Shown here one piece after another: positions 8,956 to 17,731 of a stretch of DNA of 64,000 nucleotides. Both the position numbers and the translations under genes were made by a program. Each line of letters opens with the position of its first letter. The stretch's first letter is position 1. Origin of the DNA: Melioribacteraceae bacterium 4301-Me (GTDB lineage Bacteria; Bacteroidota; Ignavibacteria; Ignavibacteriales; Melioribacteraceae); assembly GCA_041538185.1 (NCBI GenBank), contig JBGORM010000006.1, forward strand, positions 124,001-188,000, read 5' to 3'. The notes beneath the pieces are model-generated. The model saw only the letters and a list, made by a program, of their open reading frames with translations, ran no database searches and was not told the DNA's origin.

Positions 8956-10026
8956 ATGAAAACAAAATACTTAATTTTATTTCCCATATTTTTTATACTT
9001 TCATTCATGAATACTTTTTCACAGACAATACGACCAATTAGAGACAATGTGGGTTTTTGCTGGAAACCTGATGAGATGACGAAGTTCGTTAATTACATGG
9101 ACAAGCATTTCTCTGATGAGTTCAAAGACAGTATTCCAGGAAAATTAATTGCAGGAATTTCACCCCATGATGATTATTTATATGCCGGCAGAATTTACTA
9201 CCCGCTTTATAAATTAATCCGTGCTAAAGAAGTTGTTATTTTTGGTGTGACTCACGGGACTGTGCGAAATGCTATGAACGACCCAAAAAATGTTTTGATT
9301 TTTGATGACTTTAGCAAGTGGCATGGTCCATTTAAAGATGTTCAAATTTCACCTTTGAGGGAAAAGCTTAAATTGGAATTAGACCCTGATGATTACATGG
9401 TAAGCGATAAAGCGCAGATGATTGAACATTCTATAGAAGCATTAATTCCTTTCCTGCAATATTATAATAGAGATGTAGAAATCACACCTATTATGGTTAC
9501 AGCCATGTCATATGAAAAAATGGAAAAGATTAGTGATAAACTTGCAGACATAATAATAGACTACATTAAAATAAATAAACTGGAATTAGGCAAAGATATT
9601 TTCTTTTTAATTTCTACAGATGCTAATCATTATGGAAAAGATTTTGAAAATGCTCCTTTTGGAGAGGATCAGAGGGCACATGAAATTGCTACGGAAAGAG
9701 ATGAAAAAATTGCAAAAGAAGCTTTCAATGGTGAAATATCAAAACAAAAAGTCTTTCAGTTGACAAAAGAAATATGGCCAAATGAAAAATCCACAAAACC
9801 AATTCCAATTTGGTGTGGACGCTATCCAATAGTTATGGGTTTATTAACTATTAATAACTTAGTTCAAAAGTTAGATATTGGTAATCTTTATGGAAAACTT
9901 CTTATTTATTCAGATACAGTTACAGAAGGAGTTATTCCAATTAAAGGTACTGGTATGGGAACTACAGCTCCCTTTTCATACAAACACTGGGTCGGGTTCT
10001 TTTCTTCCGTTTTTTTTGTTAAATAA
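8956..10026 (+). CDS. MEMO-family protein (AmmeMemoRadiSam system B), predicted exported
   Basis: The product is 356 residues. It begins with a signal peptide (residues 1-22, ending FMNTFSQT). The MEMO fold follows, with conserved His-containing motifs SPHDDYLYAG, IEHSIEALIPFLQYY and DANHYG, which match the metal-site histidines of the MEMO1/extradiol-dioxygenase-like family. MEMO proteins are usually cytoplasmic and often fused or linked to AMMECR1 and a radical-SAM protein. Neither partner is adjacent here, and export is unusual. GAGGTG lies upstream of the ATG. Confidence 0.8.
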   Translation: MKTKYLILFPIFFILSFMNTFSQTIRPIRDNVGFCWKPDEMTKFVNYMDKHFSDEFKDSIPGKLIAGISPHDDYLYAGRIYYPLYKLIRAKEVVIFGVTHGTVRNAMNDPKNVLIFDDFSKWHGPFKDVQISPLREKLKLELDPDDYMVSDKAQMIEHSIEALIPFLQYYNRDVEITPIMVTAMSYEKMEKISDKLADIIIDYIKINKLELGKDIFFLISTDANHYGKDFENAPFGEDQRAHEIATERDEKIAKEAFNGEISKQKVFQLTKEIWPNEKSTKPIPIWCGRYPIVMGLLTINNLVQKLDIGNLYGKLLIYSDTVTEGVIPIKGTGMGTTAPFSYKHWVGFFSSVFFVK

Positions 10027-10086
10027 ATCTTTTACAGTTTTGATGCATTAGAAAAAATAAATTTTATTACATAGGTAAAATTTATC

Positions 10087-10476
10087 GTGTATTTCAAAAA
10101 ATACTACCCTCTGCTTTTTTTATTGCTAATTCCCAAAAGTTTATATTCCCAAAAAAATATTGACTCGCTGAAACAAGTAATAGATTCCCTGTCAATTATA
10201 ATTGATTCAGTAAAAAGCGAAAACTTTTTTCTAAAAGGCAGGATTGTTGAATTAGAAAACTTAAAAGAGGTGCTTTTGAATCAAATAAAAAGAGAAAGTG
10301 ACTTTGTGAAGGAAAAATCAGCCCAAAAGCAGACTAATCAAAAAAACAACACCGATAAAAAAGAAAAAGTTTATAGACAATGTAAAGCCATTTTAAAAAA
10401 TGGTAAACGATGCTCTCGAAAAGCACAGGAGGGTAGCGACTACTGTTGGCAGCATCAAAACAAAAATAAAGATTGA
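10087..10476 (+). CDS. Exported small coiled-coil protein with DUF5763-type zinc motif
   Basis: The product is 129 residues with a GTG start at 10087. It has an N-terminal signal peptide (about 1-21, ending SLYSQ), then a coiled coil with heptad-like Leu/Ile spacing (about 25-70). A Lys/Gln-rich linker follows. The C-terminal domain (about 98-125) has QCKAILKNGKRCSRKA followed by DYCWQHQ, a Cys-Cys-Cys-His arrangement typical of DUF5763 and likely to bind zinc. Function is unknown. It converges on the receiver-phosphatase gene with an 18-base gap. Confidence 0.65.
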   Translation: MYFKKYYPLLFLLLIPKSLYSQKNIDSLKQVIDSLSIIIDSVKSENFFLKGRIVELENLKEVLLNQIKRESDFVKEKSAQKQTNQKNNTDKKEKVYRQCKAILKNGKRCSRKAQEGSDYCWQHQNKNKD

Positions 10477-10494
10477 ACCTAAAAAACTCATTCA

Positions 10495-11640
10495 CTATAA
10501 TTTTTTTATGACGATTATACTAAGGTCATCTTCAGGTTGTTGGTTAGTATAAGAGAGGATTTCATTTTTTAGCTGTTCAAGAGAATCTGCGTTGGGGTCA
10601 ATTGATTTTATGAACTTTAGAAGTTTTTCTTCGCCATACATTTCACCGTTTTGATTTCTTGATTCGGTAAATCCATCGGTTATCATAAAAATTTGGTCTT
10701 TACTGTTTAGTTTAATTTCAAGATCGTCGTAAGTTCCTTCCTTACTAAAACCAAGTAAAAGTCCTTTCGAATGAAAAGTTTTAATTTCACCCTCACTATT
10801 TTTATAAATTATTGGAAGGTCTCCTGCCCCGGAATATTTAGCGATGTTATTTTCTCTGTCTAATAAAATAATTGATAAAGTAATAAATACATCGGAAATT
10901 CTTTCGTCCTTAAAAACAGAATCGTTAACTTTATTTAATATCTCACTTGGCTTAAAATTTTTAGTTGATTCTAAGACGAAGCGAGTAGCAGTTCTAACAT
11001 AACCGGCATATGCAACAGCAAAATACCAAGCTCCCCATCTTTTACCCATTACATCTCCTAATACTACTGCAAGATGATTTTCATCAATGTTAAAATAATC
11101 GATAAAATCTCCACCTGGAATTTGCTTATAAGCAAGATGCCAATGTTTAATTTCGAAATCTAAAAATTTGGGAAATTCATCTGGAACAACTCGAGTACCC
11201 ATTGTATCGGCTGCTTTTTGTACCTCATCTACAACTTTAATTCTTTCTTTCTCAAGACTTTTCAGTACAGCAGATACTTTTGCTATTACTACTTTAGGAC
11301 TAGCAGTTTTAATTATATAATCTTCTATTTCGAGGTCATACCCTTTCAATATATCGTCTTCTTCACCTTTTGCAGTAAGAAATATAAATGGGATATTTCT
11401 CAATTCAGGGTTGTTCAGCAGCATTTTTCTAAATTCAAAGCCATCTACCTCTGGCATCATGATATCACTGATTATTAAATCTGGTTTGTTTTTGCTTGCA
11501 AGTTCAAAACCCTCCTTGCCGTTTGCTGCTAATAATATATTGTAACCTGCTCTAGATAAATTATATTGAAACAATTTTGCGATGTTCAACTCATCTTCTA
11601 CAAGAAGAATTAAATTTCCTTGAGATTTTTCTTTTTCCAA
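10495..11640 (-). CDS. Response regulator with PP2C/SpoIIE-type phosphatase output
   Basis: The product is 381 residues. The N-terminal receiver (about 8-130) has the phospho-acceptor Asp59 in LIISDIMMPEVDG and Lys91 in FLTAK. A short linker leads to an RsbU/SpoIIE-like phosphatase (about 170-381) with metal-binding motifs GGDFIDYF, LGDVMGKRWGAW, MITDGFTES and EDDLSII. Such proteins dephosphorylate STAS-domain anti-sigma-factor antagonists. A STAS gene lies 9 bases upstream, so it is the obvious substrate. Phosphorylation by the histidine kinase of the same operon probably controls it. Confidence 0.88.
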   Translation of the reverse strand: MEKEKSQGNLILLVEDELNIAKLFQYNLSRAGYNILLAANGKEGFELASKNKPDLIISDIMMPEVDGFEFRKMLLNNPELRNIPFIFLTAKGEEDDILKGYDLEIEDYIIKTASPKVVIAKVSAVLKSLEKERIKVVDEVQKAADTMGTRVVPDEFPKFLDFEIKHWHLAYKQIPGGDFIDYFNIDENHLAVVLGDVMGKRWGAWYFAVAYAGYVRTATRFVLESTKNFKPSEILNKVNDSVFKDERISDVFITLSIILLDRENNIAKYSGAGDLPIIYKNSEGEIKTFHSKGLLLGFSKEGTYDDLEIKLNSKDQIFMITDGFTESRNQNGEMYGEEKLLKFIKSIDPNADSLEQLKNEILSYTNQQPEDDLSIIVIKKL

Positions 11641-11649
11641 GAATCACCT

Positions 11650-11994
11650 TTATTTTGATTGAAAGCTCCTTACTGCCTCTTGAAGTTCAGTAAAAGTATC
11701 GAAGACTCTAAATAATCTTGTTAGCTCGAACATGGCGCGCACGGTGGGTTGAAGTCCAACTAACTTTAAATCGCCGCCATTTTTCGTGGCTCTTTTTAAA
11801 GTAGAGACTAAAGCACCCAAGAAACTTGAATCAATAAATTCGCATGATGTTAAATCAACTATTATTTTTTTGTAACCATTATCAATTTTAGAATAAACAA
11901 GAGATTTAAGCTCTTCGGATTCACTTAAAGTCGCACGGGGAACATTAACAACTTCAACTACAATATCATCAATAATTTCTTCGAATATTTTCAT
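11650..11994 (-). CDS. STAS-domain protein (anti-sigma-factor antagonist type)
   Basis: The product is 114 residues and is a single STAS domain. The phosphorylation-site loop IDSSFLGAL (Ser56/Ser57) and the preceding strand KKIIVDLTSCEF match the SpoIIAA/RsbV family. In these systems the serine is phosphorylated by an anti-sigma kinase and dephosphorylated by a SpoIIE-like phosphatase. The phosphatase is the next gene. No RsbW-like kinase is in the operon or elsewhere in the window, so the partner must lie elsewhere or be of another type. Confidence 0.88.
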   Translation of the reverse strand: MKIFEEIIDDIVVEVVNVPRATLSESEELKSLVYSKIDNGYKKIIVDLTSCEFIDSSFLGALVSTLKRATKNGGDLKLVGLQPTVRAMFELTRLFRVFDTFTELQEAVRSFQSK

Positions 11995-11995
11995 T

Positions 11996-13378
11996 TTAAT
12001 TTGCTTTTTGTGGTGATATTTTATACTTACTCATTAATCTATAAAAAGTAGCTCTTCCTATTTTTAACTTTTTTGCTGCTTCTAATATATTTCCATTGGT
12101 AACTTTAAGAGCATGTTTTAAGGCTTCTTCCTTTAGTTTTTCAAATGGGATTATAGGTGCATCCTCTGCAAAAATATCTGAAGTATATTTAAAGGAAGCA
12201 GTAGCTTCTGTCCCTTTAATATTGTTAGGTAGAACGTCAACGTCTATATAGTCGCTATCGGTTAATATCATACATCTTTCAATTGTGTTTTCCAGTTCGC
12301 GTATATTACCTGGCCAGTCATAATCGTATAATAATTTTAGTGCTTGTTTTGTAGCGCCTTTAACATTTTTGTTAAGCTTGGTATTAAATTGTTTTATAAA
12401 ATGGTCAATTAAAATGACGATGTCGCCTCTGCGCTCTCGTAAAGGCGGAACGTATATTGGAAAAGAACTAAGTCGATAATACAAATCTTCTCTGAATTGT
12501 TTATTGTCAACTGCTTGTTTTAAATCGATGTTTGTTGCAGATATAATTCTAACATCTGTTTTTATAACCTCATTACCACCTACTCTTTCGAATTCCCTTT
12601 GTTGAATTACCCTAAGAATTTTGGCTTGGAGAGACATTTCCATTTCTCCGATTTCGTCTAAAAAGATAGTGCCACCGTTTGCAAGTTCAAATTTTCCAAT
12701 CTTTCTTTGGTGTGCACCTGTGAATGCACCTTTTTCGTGGCCGAACAATTCACTTTCTAAAAGTTCTCTAGGAATTGAAGCACAATTAACAACAACGAAA
12801 GGATAATCTTTTCTATTGCCATTGTAATGAATAGCACGTGCTATTAGTTCTTTACCTGTGCCGCTCTCGCCATGAATTAGTACTGTGATGTTGTTATCAA
12901 GAACCTTAGAAACCATTTTAAAGGTTTCCTGCATTTTTTTGTCAGCTGTTATAATGTTATCAAAACTGTATTCAGATTGAATATTTTCTTTAAGTTTCTT
13001 CAATTCTCTTTCTAAGTCATAATTTTTAATTGCATTTCGGATAGCAGATTCTAATCGATTGCTGTCAATTGGTTTGGGGAAGTAATCGAAAGCACCAAGT
13101 CTGATAGACTGAATAGCAACTTCAACACTTCCTTGTGCAGAAAGCATAATTACTGGCAAATGGGGGTTTTTCTTTTTTATTATTTCTAACACTTCATTTC
13201 CATGAATATCTGGAAGCATTATATCAAGTAAAATCAAATCTGGTTCATCGGAAAGGGAGTTTATCATAGTTTGTCCATTTGTAAACGTTTTAGTATTGTA
13301 TCCCCATTTCCTTATCCACTGGCTTACTAATTTTAGAATTGATTCTTCGTCATCAACAATAAATACTAACTTTTCCAA
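11996..13378 (-). CDS. Sigma54-dependent NtrC-family response regulator
   Basis: The product is 460 residues with receiver (about 3-120, Asp52 in LILLDIMLPD), AAA+ ATPase (about 145-370) and a Fis-type helix-turn-helix (about 425-455, NILEAAKKLKIGRATFYRLM). Walker A is GESGTGKE and the sigma54-contact motif GAFTGA is intact (FGHEKGAFTGAHQ), so it should activate sigma54 promoters. It lies 14 bases downstream of the histidine kinase gene, its probable cognate kinase, and the STAS gene starts just after it. Confidence 0.92.
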   Translation of the reverse strand: MEKLVFIVDDEESILKLVSQWIRKWGYNTKTFTNGQTMINSLSDEPDLILLDIMLPDIHGNEVLEIIKKKNPHLPVIMLSAQGSVEVAIQSIRLGAFDYFPKPIDSNRLESAIRNAIKNYDLERELKKLKENIQSEYSFDNIITADKKMQETFKMVSKVLDNNITVLIHGESGTGKELIARAIHYNGNRKDYPFVVVNCASIPRELLESELFGHEKGAFTGAHQRKIGKFELANGGTIFLDEIGEMEMSLQAKILRVIQQREFERVGGNEVIKTDVRIISATNIDLKQAVDNKQFREDLYYRLSSFPIYVPPLRERRGDIVILIDHFIKQFNTKLNKNVKGATKQALKLLYDYDWPGNIRELENTIERCMILTDSDYIDVDVLPNNIKGTEATASFKYTSDIFAEDAPIIPFEKLKEEALKHALKVTNGNILEAAKKLKIGRATFYRLMSKYKISPQKAN

Positions 13379-13392
13379 TATTACCTCTCTTT

Positions 13393-14919
13393 TTATTTGG
13401 GTAAACGAATTATAAATGTAGTGCCGTTGCCAACTTGGCTTTTAACACTAATTAAGCCTTTATGAAGATCGATAATTTGCTTTACTGCCACTAAGCCGAA
13501 TCCAACGCCTGTAGCCTGAGAGAAAGTAGATTTTATTTTAGAAAATTTTTGAAAAAGGTTTGGTATTTCTTTTTCTGGGATTCCCACGCCCGTATCACTA
13601 ATATCAATTTCAACCTCCTTTTCAAAGTCGTTTATAATTACAGAGATTCTTCCGCCATTGCCAGTAAATTTAACTGCATTTGACAATAAATTTGTAAAAA
13701 CTTTAGATAGGCGTGCATAGTCACCGTTTAAAATTACTTCTTCTTTGGGAAAATCCTTTGTCAACACTAGTTCTTTTTTCTTCAGTTGTTTGTCGAATTC
13801 ATTTATTATTTCATTAATGAGCTGTATTAGATTGAAAGAGCTAATATTTAATTTTTCTTCGCCGGTCTCTAATTTTGAAAAGTCAAGTAAATCGTTTATT
13901 AGCTTTGCAAGTCTTTTCCCTTCTGATAAAATAATCTCGTTAAATTCTAATATTGTTTCTCGTGGAATATCCGAATCGTTTATAATTGTCTCAGCAAATC
14001 CCACAATTGAGGCTAAGGGTGTGCGTAATTCGTGAGAGATGTTTGATATAAATTCACTTTTTAACCTGTTCAATTCCTCTAATACATTAATTTTGTGTTT
14101 AGCGCGCTCGCGTTCTATTGAAATTATTCTGTTTGCTTCTATTAGTTTTGCGTTTAAATCACGAATCTTTTTCTCATTTTGAATTCTATTAGTAATGTTT
14201 CTCCCAATGCTAAGCATTCCGGAAATCTCTCCATCGCTGAAAGTGGGTCGTGCATGAATTTCGAATATTACTTCTTTGTTAGATTTGTTTATAAACTTAG
14301 CTTCGAATATTGTAGAGTTTTTATTGTTCAATATTTGTTGAAATGCTTCGGCAATTTTTGTCTCGTCTTCTTTTGCAATAAATTCTAAAAAGTGTTTGCC
14401 TTTCATATCTTCGGGGTTATAACCTAATGCCTTTGCCCCGCTGCTGTTAACAAGTGTGAAATAGCCGAACCCGTCCAAGATAAACATTAGGTCATCAGCT
14501 GTTTCAATCAGTGTTCTGAACCGTTCTTCTGATTTTTCTAATTTGAGTTGGATTATTTTTTCTTCTGTGATATCATTTAGTGTGCCTACAATCTTTGTTA
14601 ATTTTCCATCTTTAAATATTGGAACGCCAGTATGTTTAACCCAGTGTTCTTTGCCAAATCTATCTTTAATTCTATATTGGACTGAACTCTCTTCACCATT
14701 TTTGATCTTTTCAATAAAATTATTGTAACCAATTAAATCTTCTGAATAAATTGCATCTTTTAACAATGAGTTTGTTTTGTATATTTCTTCCGGGGTATAT
14801 CCGTAAAGCATTCTGACTGCATTGGAAATGAAAAGTATTTTCTTTAAATCCGCATCAGCTTCATAAAGTACTGTTTGAAGAGCATTTATAATGTCTGTGA
14901 AATCGCTGTTAATTTTCAT
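13393..14919 (-). CDS. PAS-PAS sensor histidine kinase, cytoplasmic
   Basis: The product is 508 residues without membrane segments. Two PAS domains (about 10-120 and 130-245) are followed by a coiled linker, then HisKA with His296 in SNISHELRTPLASIVGF. The HATPase domain follows, with the N box (NLLSNAVKF), G1 (DTGVGIP) and G2 (GVGFGLVAVKQI). It heads the kinase-regulator-STAS-phosphatase operon, so it probably phosphorylates one or both receivers. The signal is presumably intracellular and sensed by the PAS domains; no ligand can be deduced. Confidence 0.9.
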   Translation of the reverse strand: MKINSDFTDIINALQTVLYEADADLKKILFISNAVRMLYGYTPEEIYKTNSLLKDAIYSEDLIGYNNFIEKIKNGEESSVQYRIKDRFGKEHWVKHTGVPIFKDGKLTKIVGTLNDITEEKIIQLKLEKSEERFRTLIETADDLMFILDGFGYFTLVNSSGAKALGYNPEDMKGKHFLEFIAKEDETKIAEAFQQILNNKNSTIFEAKFINKSNKEVIFEIHARPTFSDGEISGMLSIGRNITNRIQNEKKIRDLNAKLIEANRIISIERERAKHKINVLEELNRLKSEFISNISHELRTPLASIVGFAETIINDSDIPRETILEFNEIILSEGKRLAKLINDLLDFSKLETGEEKLNISSFNLIQLINEIINEFDKQLKKKELVLTKDFPKEEVILNGDYARLSKVFTNLLSNAVKFTGNGGRISVIINDFEKEVEIDISDTGVGIPEKEIPNLFQKFSKIKSTFSQATGVGFGLVAVKQIIDLHKGLISVKSQVGNGTTFIIRLPK

Positions 14920-15241
14920 TAACGTTAATTGCTCGTTTGTTTAATGCCAGAGTAAAGTAAATTAAAAATGCTGTATAATTTATTCCCAATTTAAGACAAA
15001 CAATGACTCAAAAATATTCACTTCAATATAAGAAAATACTTAATATTTACATACTTTCTTATGCTTATATACTTGCAGTCTCATCTTTTAACCCAAAAGT
15101 ACGCAATAGAAAATGAAAAAATTGACTTTGCCTTTCACTTCAACTCTATAAGAGCAGCCAAATAGCAATAGATAATATTCTTTCAGGCGACTGGAAGATA
15201 ACCTTTTAACCACAGTGGTAGATTTCCATGCACAGATTGAA
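14920..15241. other. Gene-free interval upstream of the histidine kinase
   Basis: It is AT-rich, with no protein that I can support on either strand and no clear terminator hairpin. It should hold the promoter of the minus-strand kinase operon. I see no convincing TAnnTTTG box with a matching upstream element. Confidence 0.5.
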
Positions 15242-16051
15242 TTAAAGATTAATTTTAAAGTTAAGTATAAATTCAGTTGTTGGTATTGATTTAAAAAAGG
15301 CGCTAATTTCTGGCATATTTGTGGATTCATCAGGATTATTACTAAAAAGTATCAAATCAATTTGACTGTAAAGCCAAACTGCCAAATAAGAAGCAATAAA
15401 AATATTACGTATTTTATAGGATTTATTGTAGTTTTCATACTTTAGTTGCATTAAAGTTAGTTCAGTTTCGTTAAGATAATCATTTTGTTTTTTGTTAGTA
15501 TCAATTATGTAAGAAATCATACCGCCCATAAGTATTAAGCTGGCGCCAGAAATAATTCCACCTTTTAAGAATTGTGAAGAACTAAGCTGTCCCCAACCCG
15601 GCAAGAAAATGTTCTTTAACATGTAACTTCTGTAGTCAAAAGGCAGTTTAGTTTGAATACTGGTTTGATGTGATAACGAATCTTTTGCTGTAGAGTTGCT
15701 CTGCAGTTCAGCAGCCATTGAATTTTTAATATCGTTAAAAAAATTAATTACCTTAGGGGAGATTTTTGAAGGATCGGGTGAATAATCTTTGTTAATTTTA
15801 ATTAATTGCCTAAAACTAATTTTTGCCGAAGCTTCGTCGCCCAGCGCATAATATGAAATAGCCTGCATCTCATATACTTCTGTCAAAAGACTGTCGGATA
15901 AACTTCCTGATTGAATCAATTTATCTGCCAAATTAATTACTTTTTGATATTCGAATGATTCAAAATATTGTTTTAGTTTATCAATATCTGCTTGTTGAGC
16001 TAATAAACTTGCCGATAGAAAAAACAAAATTATTAAGGAATTTTTTTTCAT
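15242..16051 (-). CDS. Exported TPR-like protein with PGWGQ membrane domain (DUF5683-like)
   Basis: The product is 269 residues. It has a signal peptide (1-18, ending SLLAQ) and a helical region with TPR-like periodicity (about 20-110: YYALGDEASAKISFRQLI). Then comes LPGWGQLSSSQFLKGG, a motif seen in DUF5683-type membrane proteins. Two hydrophobic segments follow (about 162-182 and 213-232). The function is unknown. It lies 87 bases downstream of the Ser/Thr kinase gene on the same strand, so it may belong to the same signalling unit. Confidence 0.65.
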   Translation of the reverse strand: MKKNSLIILFFLSASLLAQQADIDKLKQYFESFEYQKVINLADKLIQSGSLSDSLLTEVYEMQAISYYALGDEASAKISFRQLIKINKDYSPDPSKISPKVINFFNDIKNSMAAELQSNSTAKDSLSHQTSIQTKLPFDYRSYMLKNIFLPGWGQLSSSQFLKGGIISGASLILMGGMISYIIDTNKKQNDYLNETELTLMQLKYENYNKSYKIRNIFIASYLAVWLYSQIDLILFSNNPDESTNMPEISAFFKSIPTTEFILNFKINL

Positions 16052-16138
16052 TTAACAAATAAAACTTTGAAGCGGATAAAATATTTAACTATGCAAGTAT
16101 AAAATAAATATTATTGGCTATAAATCACAGGCGATTTA

Positions 16139-17731
16139 TTATTTCTTGAATTTAAAAAATAGCTTAAGTGTATCTCCCTTTTTAGCTATGAAAGTAGTAT
16201 CAATATCTTTGTAGGCTGGATTTTTAATTGTAATTCTATTTTTGCCTGGGAAGAGTCTAATTAGACCTCTTAAAGGAGTTTGACCTTTTAATTCGCCGTT
16301 CAAATATAAATTTCCCCAAGGGAATACGTTGCATTCTAAGAAAGCCAGTGTAGTATCTAAATTTACTTTAATGTAAGAATTTTCATTGGGCTCAATTTTA
16401 ATTAATGCCATATAAGGGGGATAGTCCGGATTAATTAATTTCATTGTATGTTCTCCCGGGTCCAAGCTCAATGGATTTATTAATGGTGTTACATCTTTTT
16501 TCACGCCATCGATATAAATTTCAGCCCAAGGGTAGCAGTCAACAAATAATTTGCTCGGCTTTGTAGTTGCCGGCGGTACAATTGGAATTACTTTGTTCTG
16601 GTTATCTTCTTTGGGAATATTAATAGATTCTTTTTCCTTTTCTTTTGGTTTGTCAATTTTAGAATCGCCCACATTGCTTAATTCCTTTTGAGGTTCTTTT
16701 GGTTGTTGTTCAGCAGTTTGAGTTTTATTGGCATTATTAAGTATTGTGTTTTTATTATTGTTAATATGCAGTTGGGTATAGAGGATAAAAAAACTGGCGA
16801 TGAATAAAACAATTGCAATTGCTATAATAACTCTCGTCTTCTTTTTCTTTGAAGTAAAAGTGACAGTTTTTATATCTGCAGTTGCTGATTGTTCATTTAT
16901 ATAGTTTTGAAGTTCATTAGTTACATTTAATTCCTTTAATACCTCGTTAGCTGAGCTGTACCTTTGAGCCGGGTTTTTTCTAAGCAGTCTAATAATTATT
17001 TTTTTATACAGTTCTGGTAATACAGATAAATCGTTTATTAATTCTTCCTCATTAAAACTCATTATTTTGTTGATGGTGAGGTTAATATTCTCTTGTACGA
17101 AAGGATTTTTGCCGGTGAACATTTCAAAAATGACCAAGCCAGCCGAGAATAAGTCACTTTTGTGTGTAAGTTTTTCGCCTCTTATTTGTTCGGGCGACAT
17201 ATAACTTGGTGTGCCAACAATTGAATACGGTTGGGTTACTAATGTATCTTCAGCGGAAAGCGCTAAGCCAAAATCTCCTATTTTTAGGTGATAATTTGTA
17301 TTAACAAATATATTTTCTGGTTTTATATCTCTATGAATAATTTTGTTGTTGTGCGCATAGTCTAATCCCTTAAAAAGTTGTATTGTCAGCTGTTCTTTTT
17401 GCTGTAAGGTGAGTTCATTTTTTTTGAGTAAATTGCGCAAGCTTTGTCCTTCAAAATACTCAAACGATATGTAGAAATATTCTTTGTTAGTGCCAAAATC
17501 TAATACCTTTATAATGTTTGGATGGTCTAGTTGTGCTAAAATTTTTGCTTCTCTTTTAAATCTTTCTACTAAAGAATTATCTGCAATTCTTTCTGTATTG
17601 AGTATTTTAAGAATTATTTTTTTCGATAAGTAAATATGATTAGCAAGAAAAACACTTGCGTGTTCATCTTTTTTAAGAATCTCAATTATCTCAAATCGAT
17701 CAAATAATATTTCCGTTGAAAGATTTGACAT
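16139..17731 (-). CDS. Membrane Ser/Thr protein kinase with C-terminal PEGA domains
   Basis: The product is 530 residues. The N-terminal kinase domain (about 12-270) has the ATP lysine Lys42, catalytic Asp135 in IIHRDIKPEN, GDFGLAL and GTPSYMSPEQ. The glycine-rich loop is not canonical: ILKKDEHASVFLA replaces the usual GxGxxG. A lysine-rich segment and one membrane span (about 298-318) lead to a charged linker and two PEGA-type beta domains (about 398-530, with VDCYPWAEIYIDG and CNVFPWGNLYLNG), which probably lie outside the inner membrane. Its start overlaps the stop of the GAF-sigma54 gene by one base, so the two are coupled. Confidence 0.88.
   Translation of the reverse strand: MSNLSTEILFDRFEIIEILKKDEHASVFLANHIYLSKKIILKILNTERIADNSLVERFKREAKILAQLDHPNIIKVLDFGTNKEYFYISFEYFEGQSLRNLLKKNELTLQQKEQLTIQLFKGLDYAHNNKIIHRDIKPENIFVNTNYHLKIGDFGLALSAEDTLVTQPYSIVGTPSYMSPEQIRGEKLTHKSDLFSAGLVIFEMFTGKNPFVQENINLTINKIMSFNEEELINDLSVLPELYKKIIIRLLRKNPAQRYSSANEVLKELNVTNELQNYINEQSATADIKTVTFTSKKKKTRVIIAIAIVLFIASFFILYTQLHINNNKNTILNNANKTQTAEQQPKEPQKELSNVGDSKIDKPKEKEKESINIPKEDNQNKVIPIVPPATTKPSKLFVDCYPWAEIYIDGVKKDVTPLINPLSLDPGEHTMKLINPDYPPYMALIKIEPNENSYIKVNLDTTLAFLECNVFPWGNLYLNGELKGQTPLRGLIRLFPGKNRITIKNPAYKDIDTTFIAKKGDTLKLFFKFKK

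Noticed and set aside
15088..15330. Minus-strand frame of 80 codons overlapping the end of the PGWGQ-domain protein gene
   Set aside because: It is out of frame with that gene, has low-complexity codon use and lacks a ribosome site.
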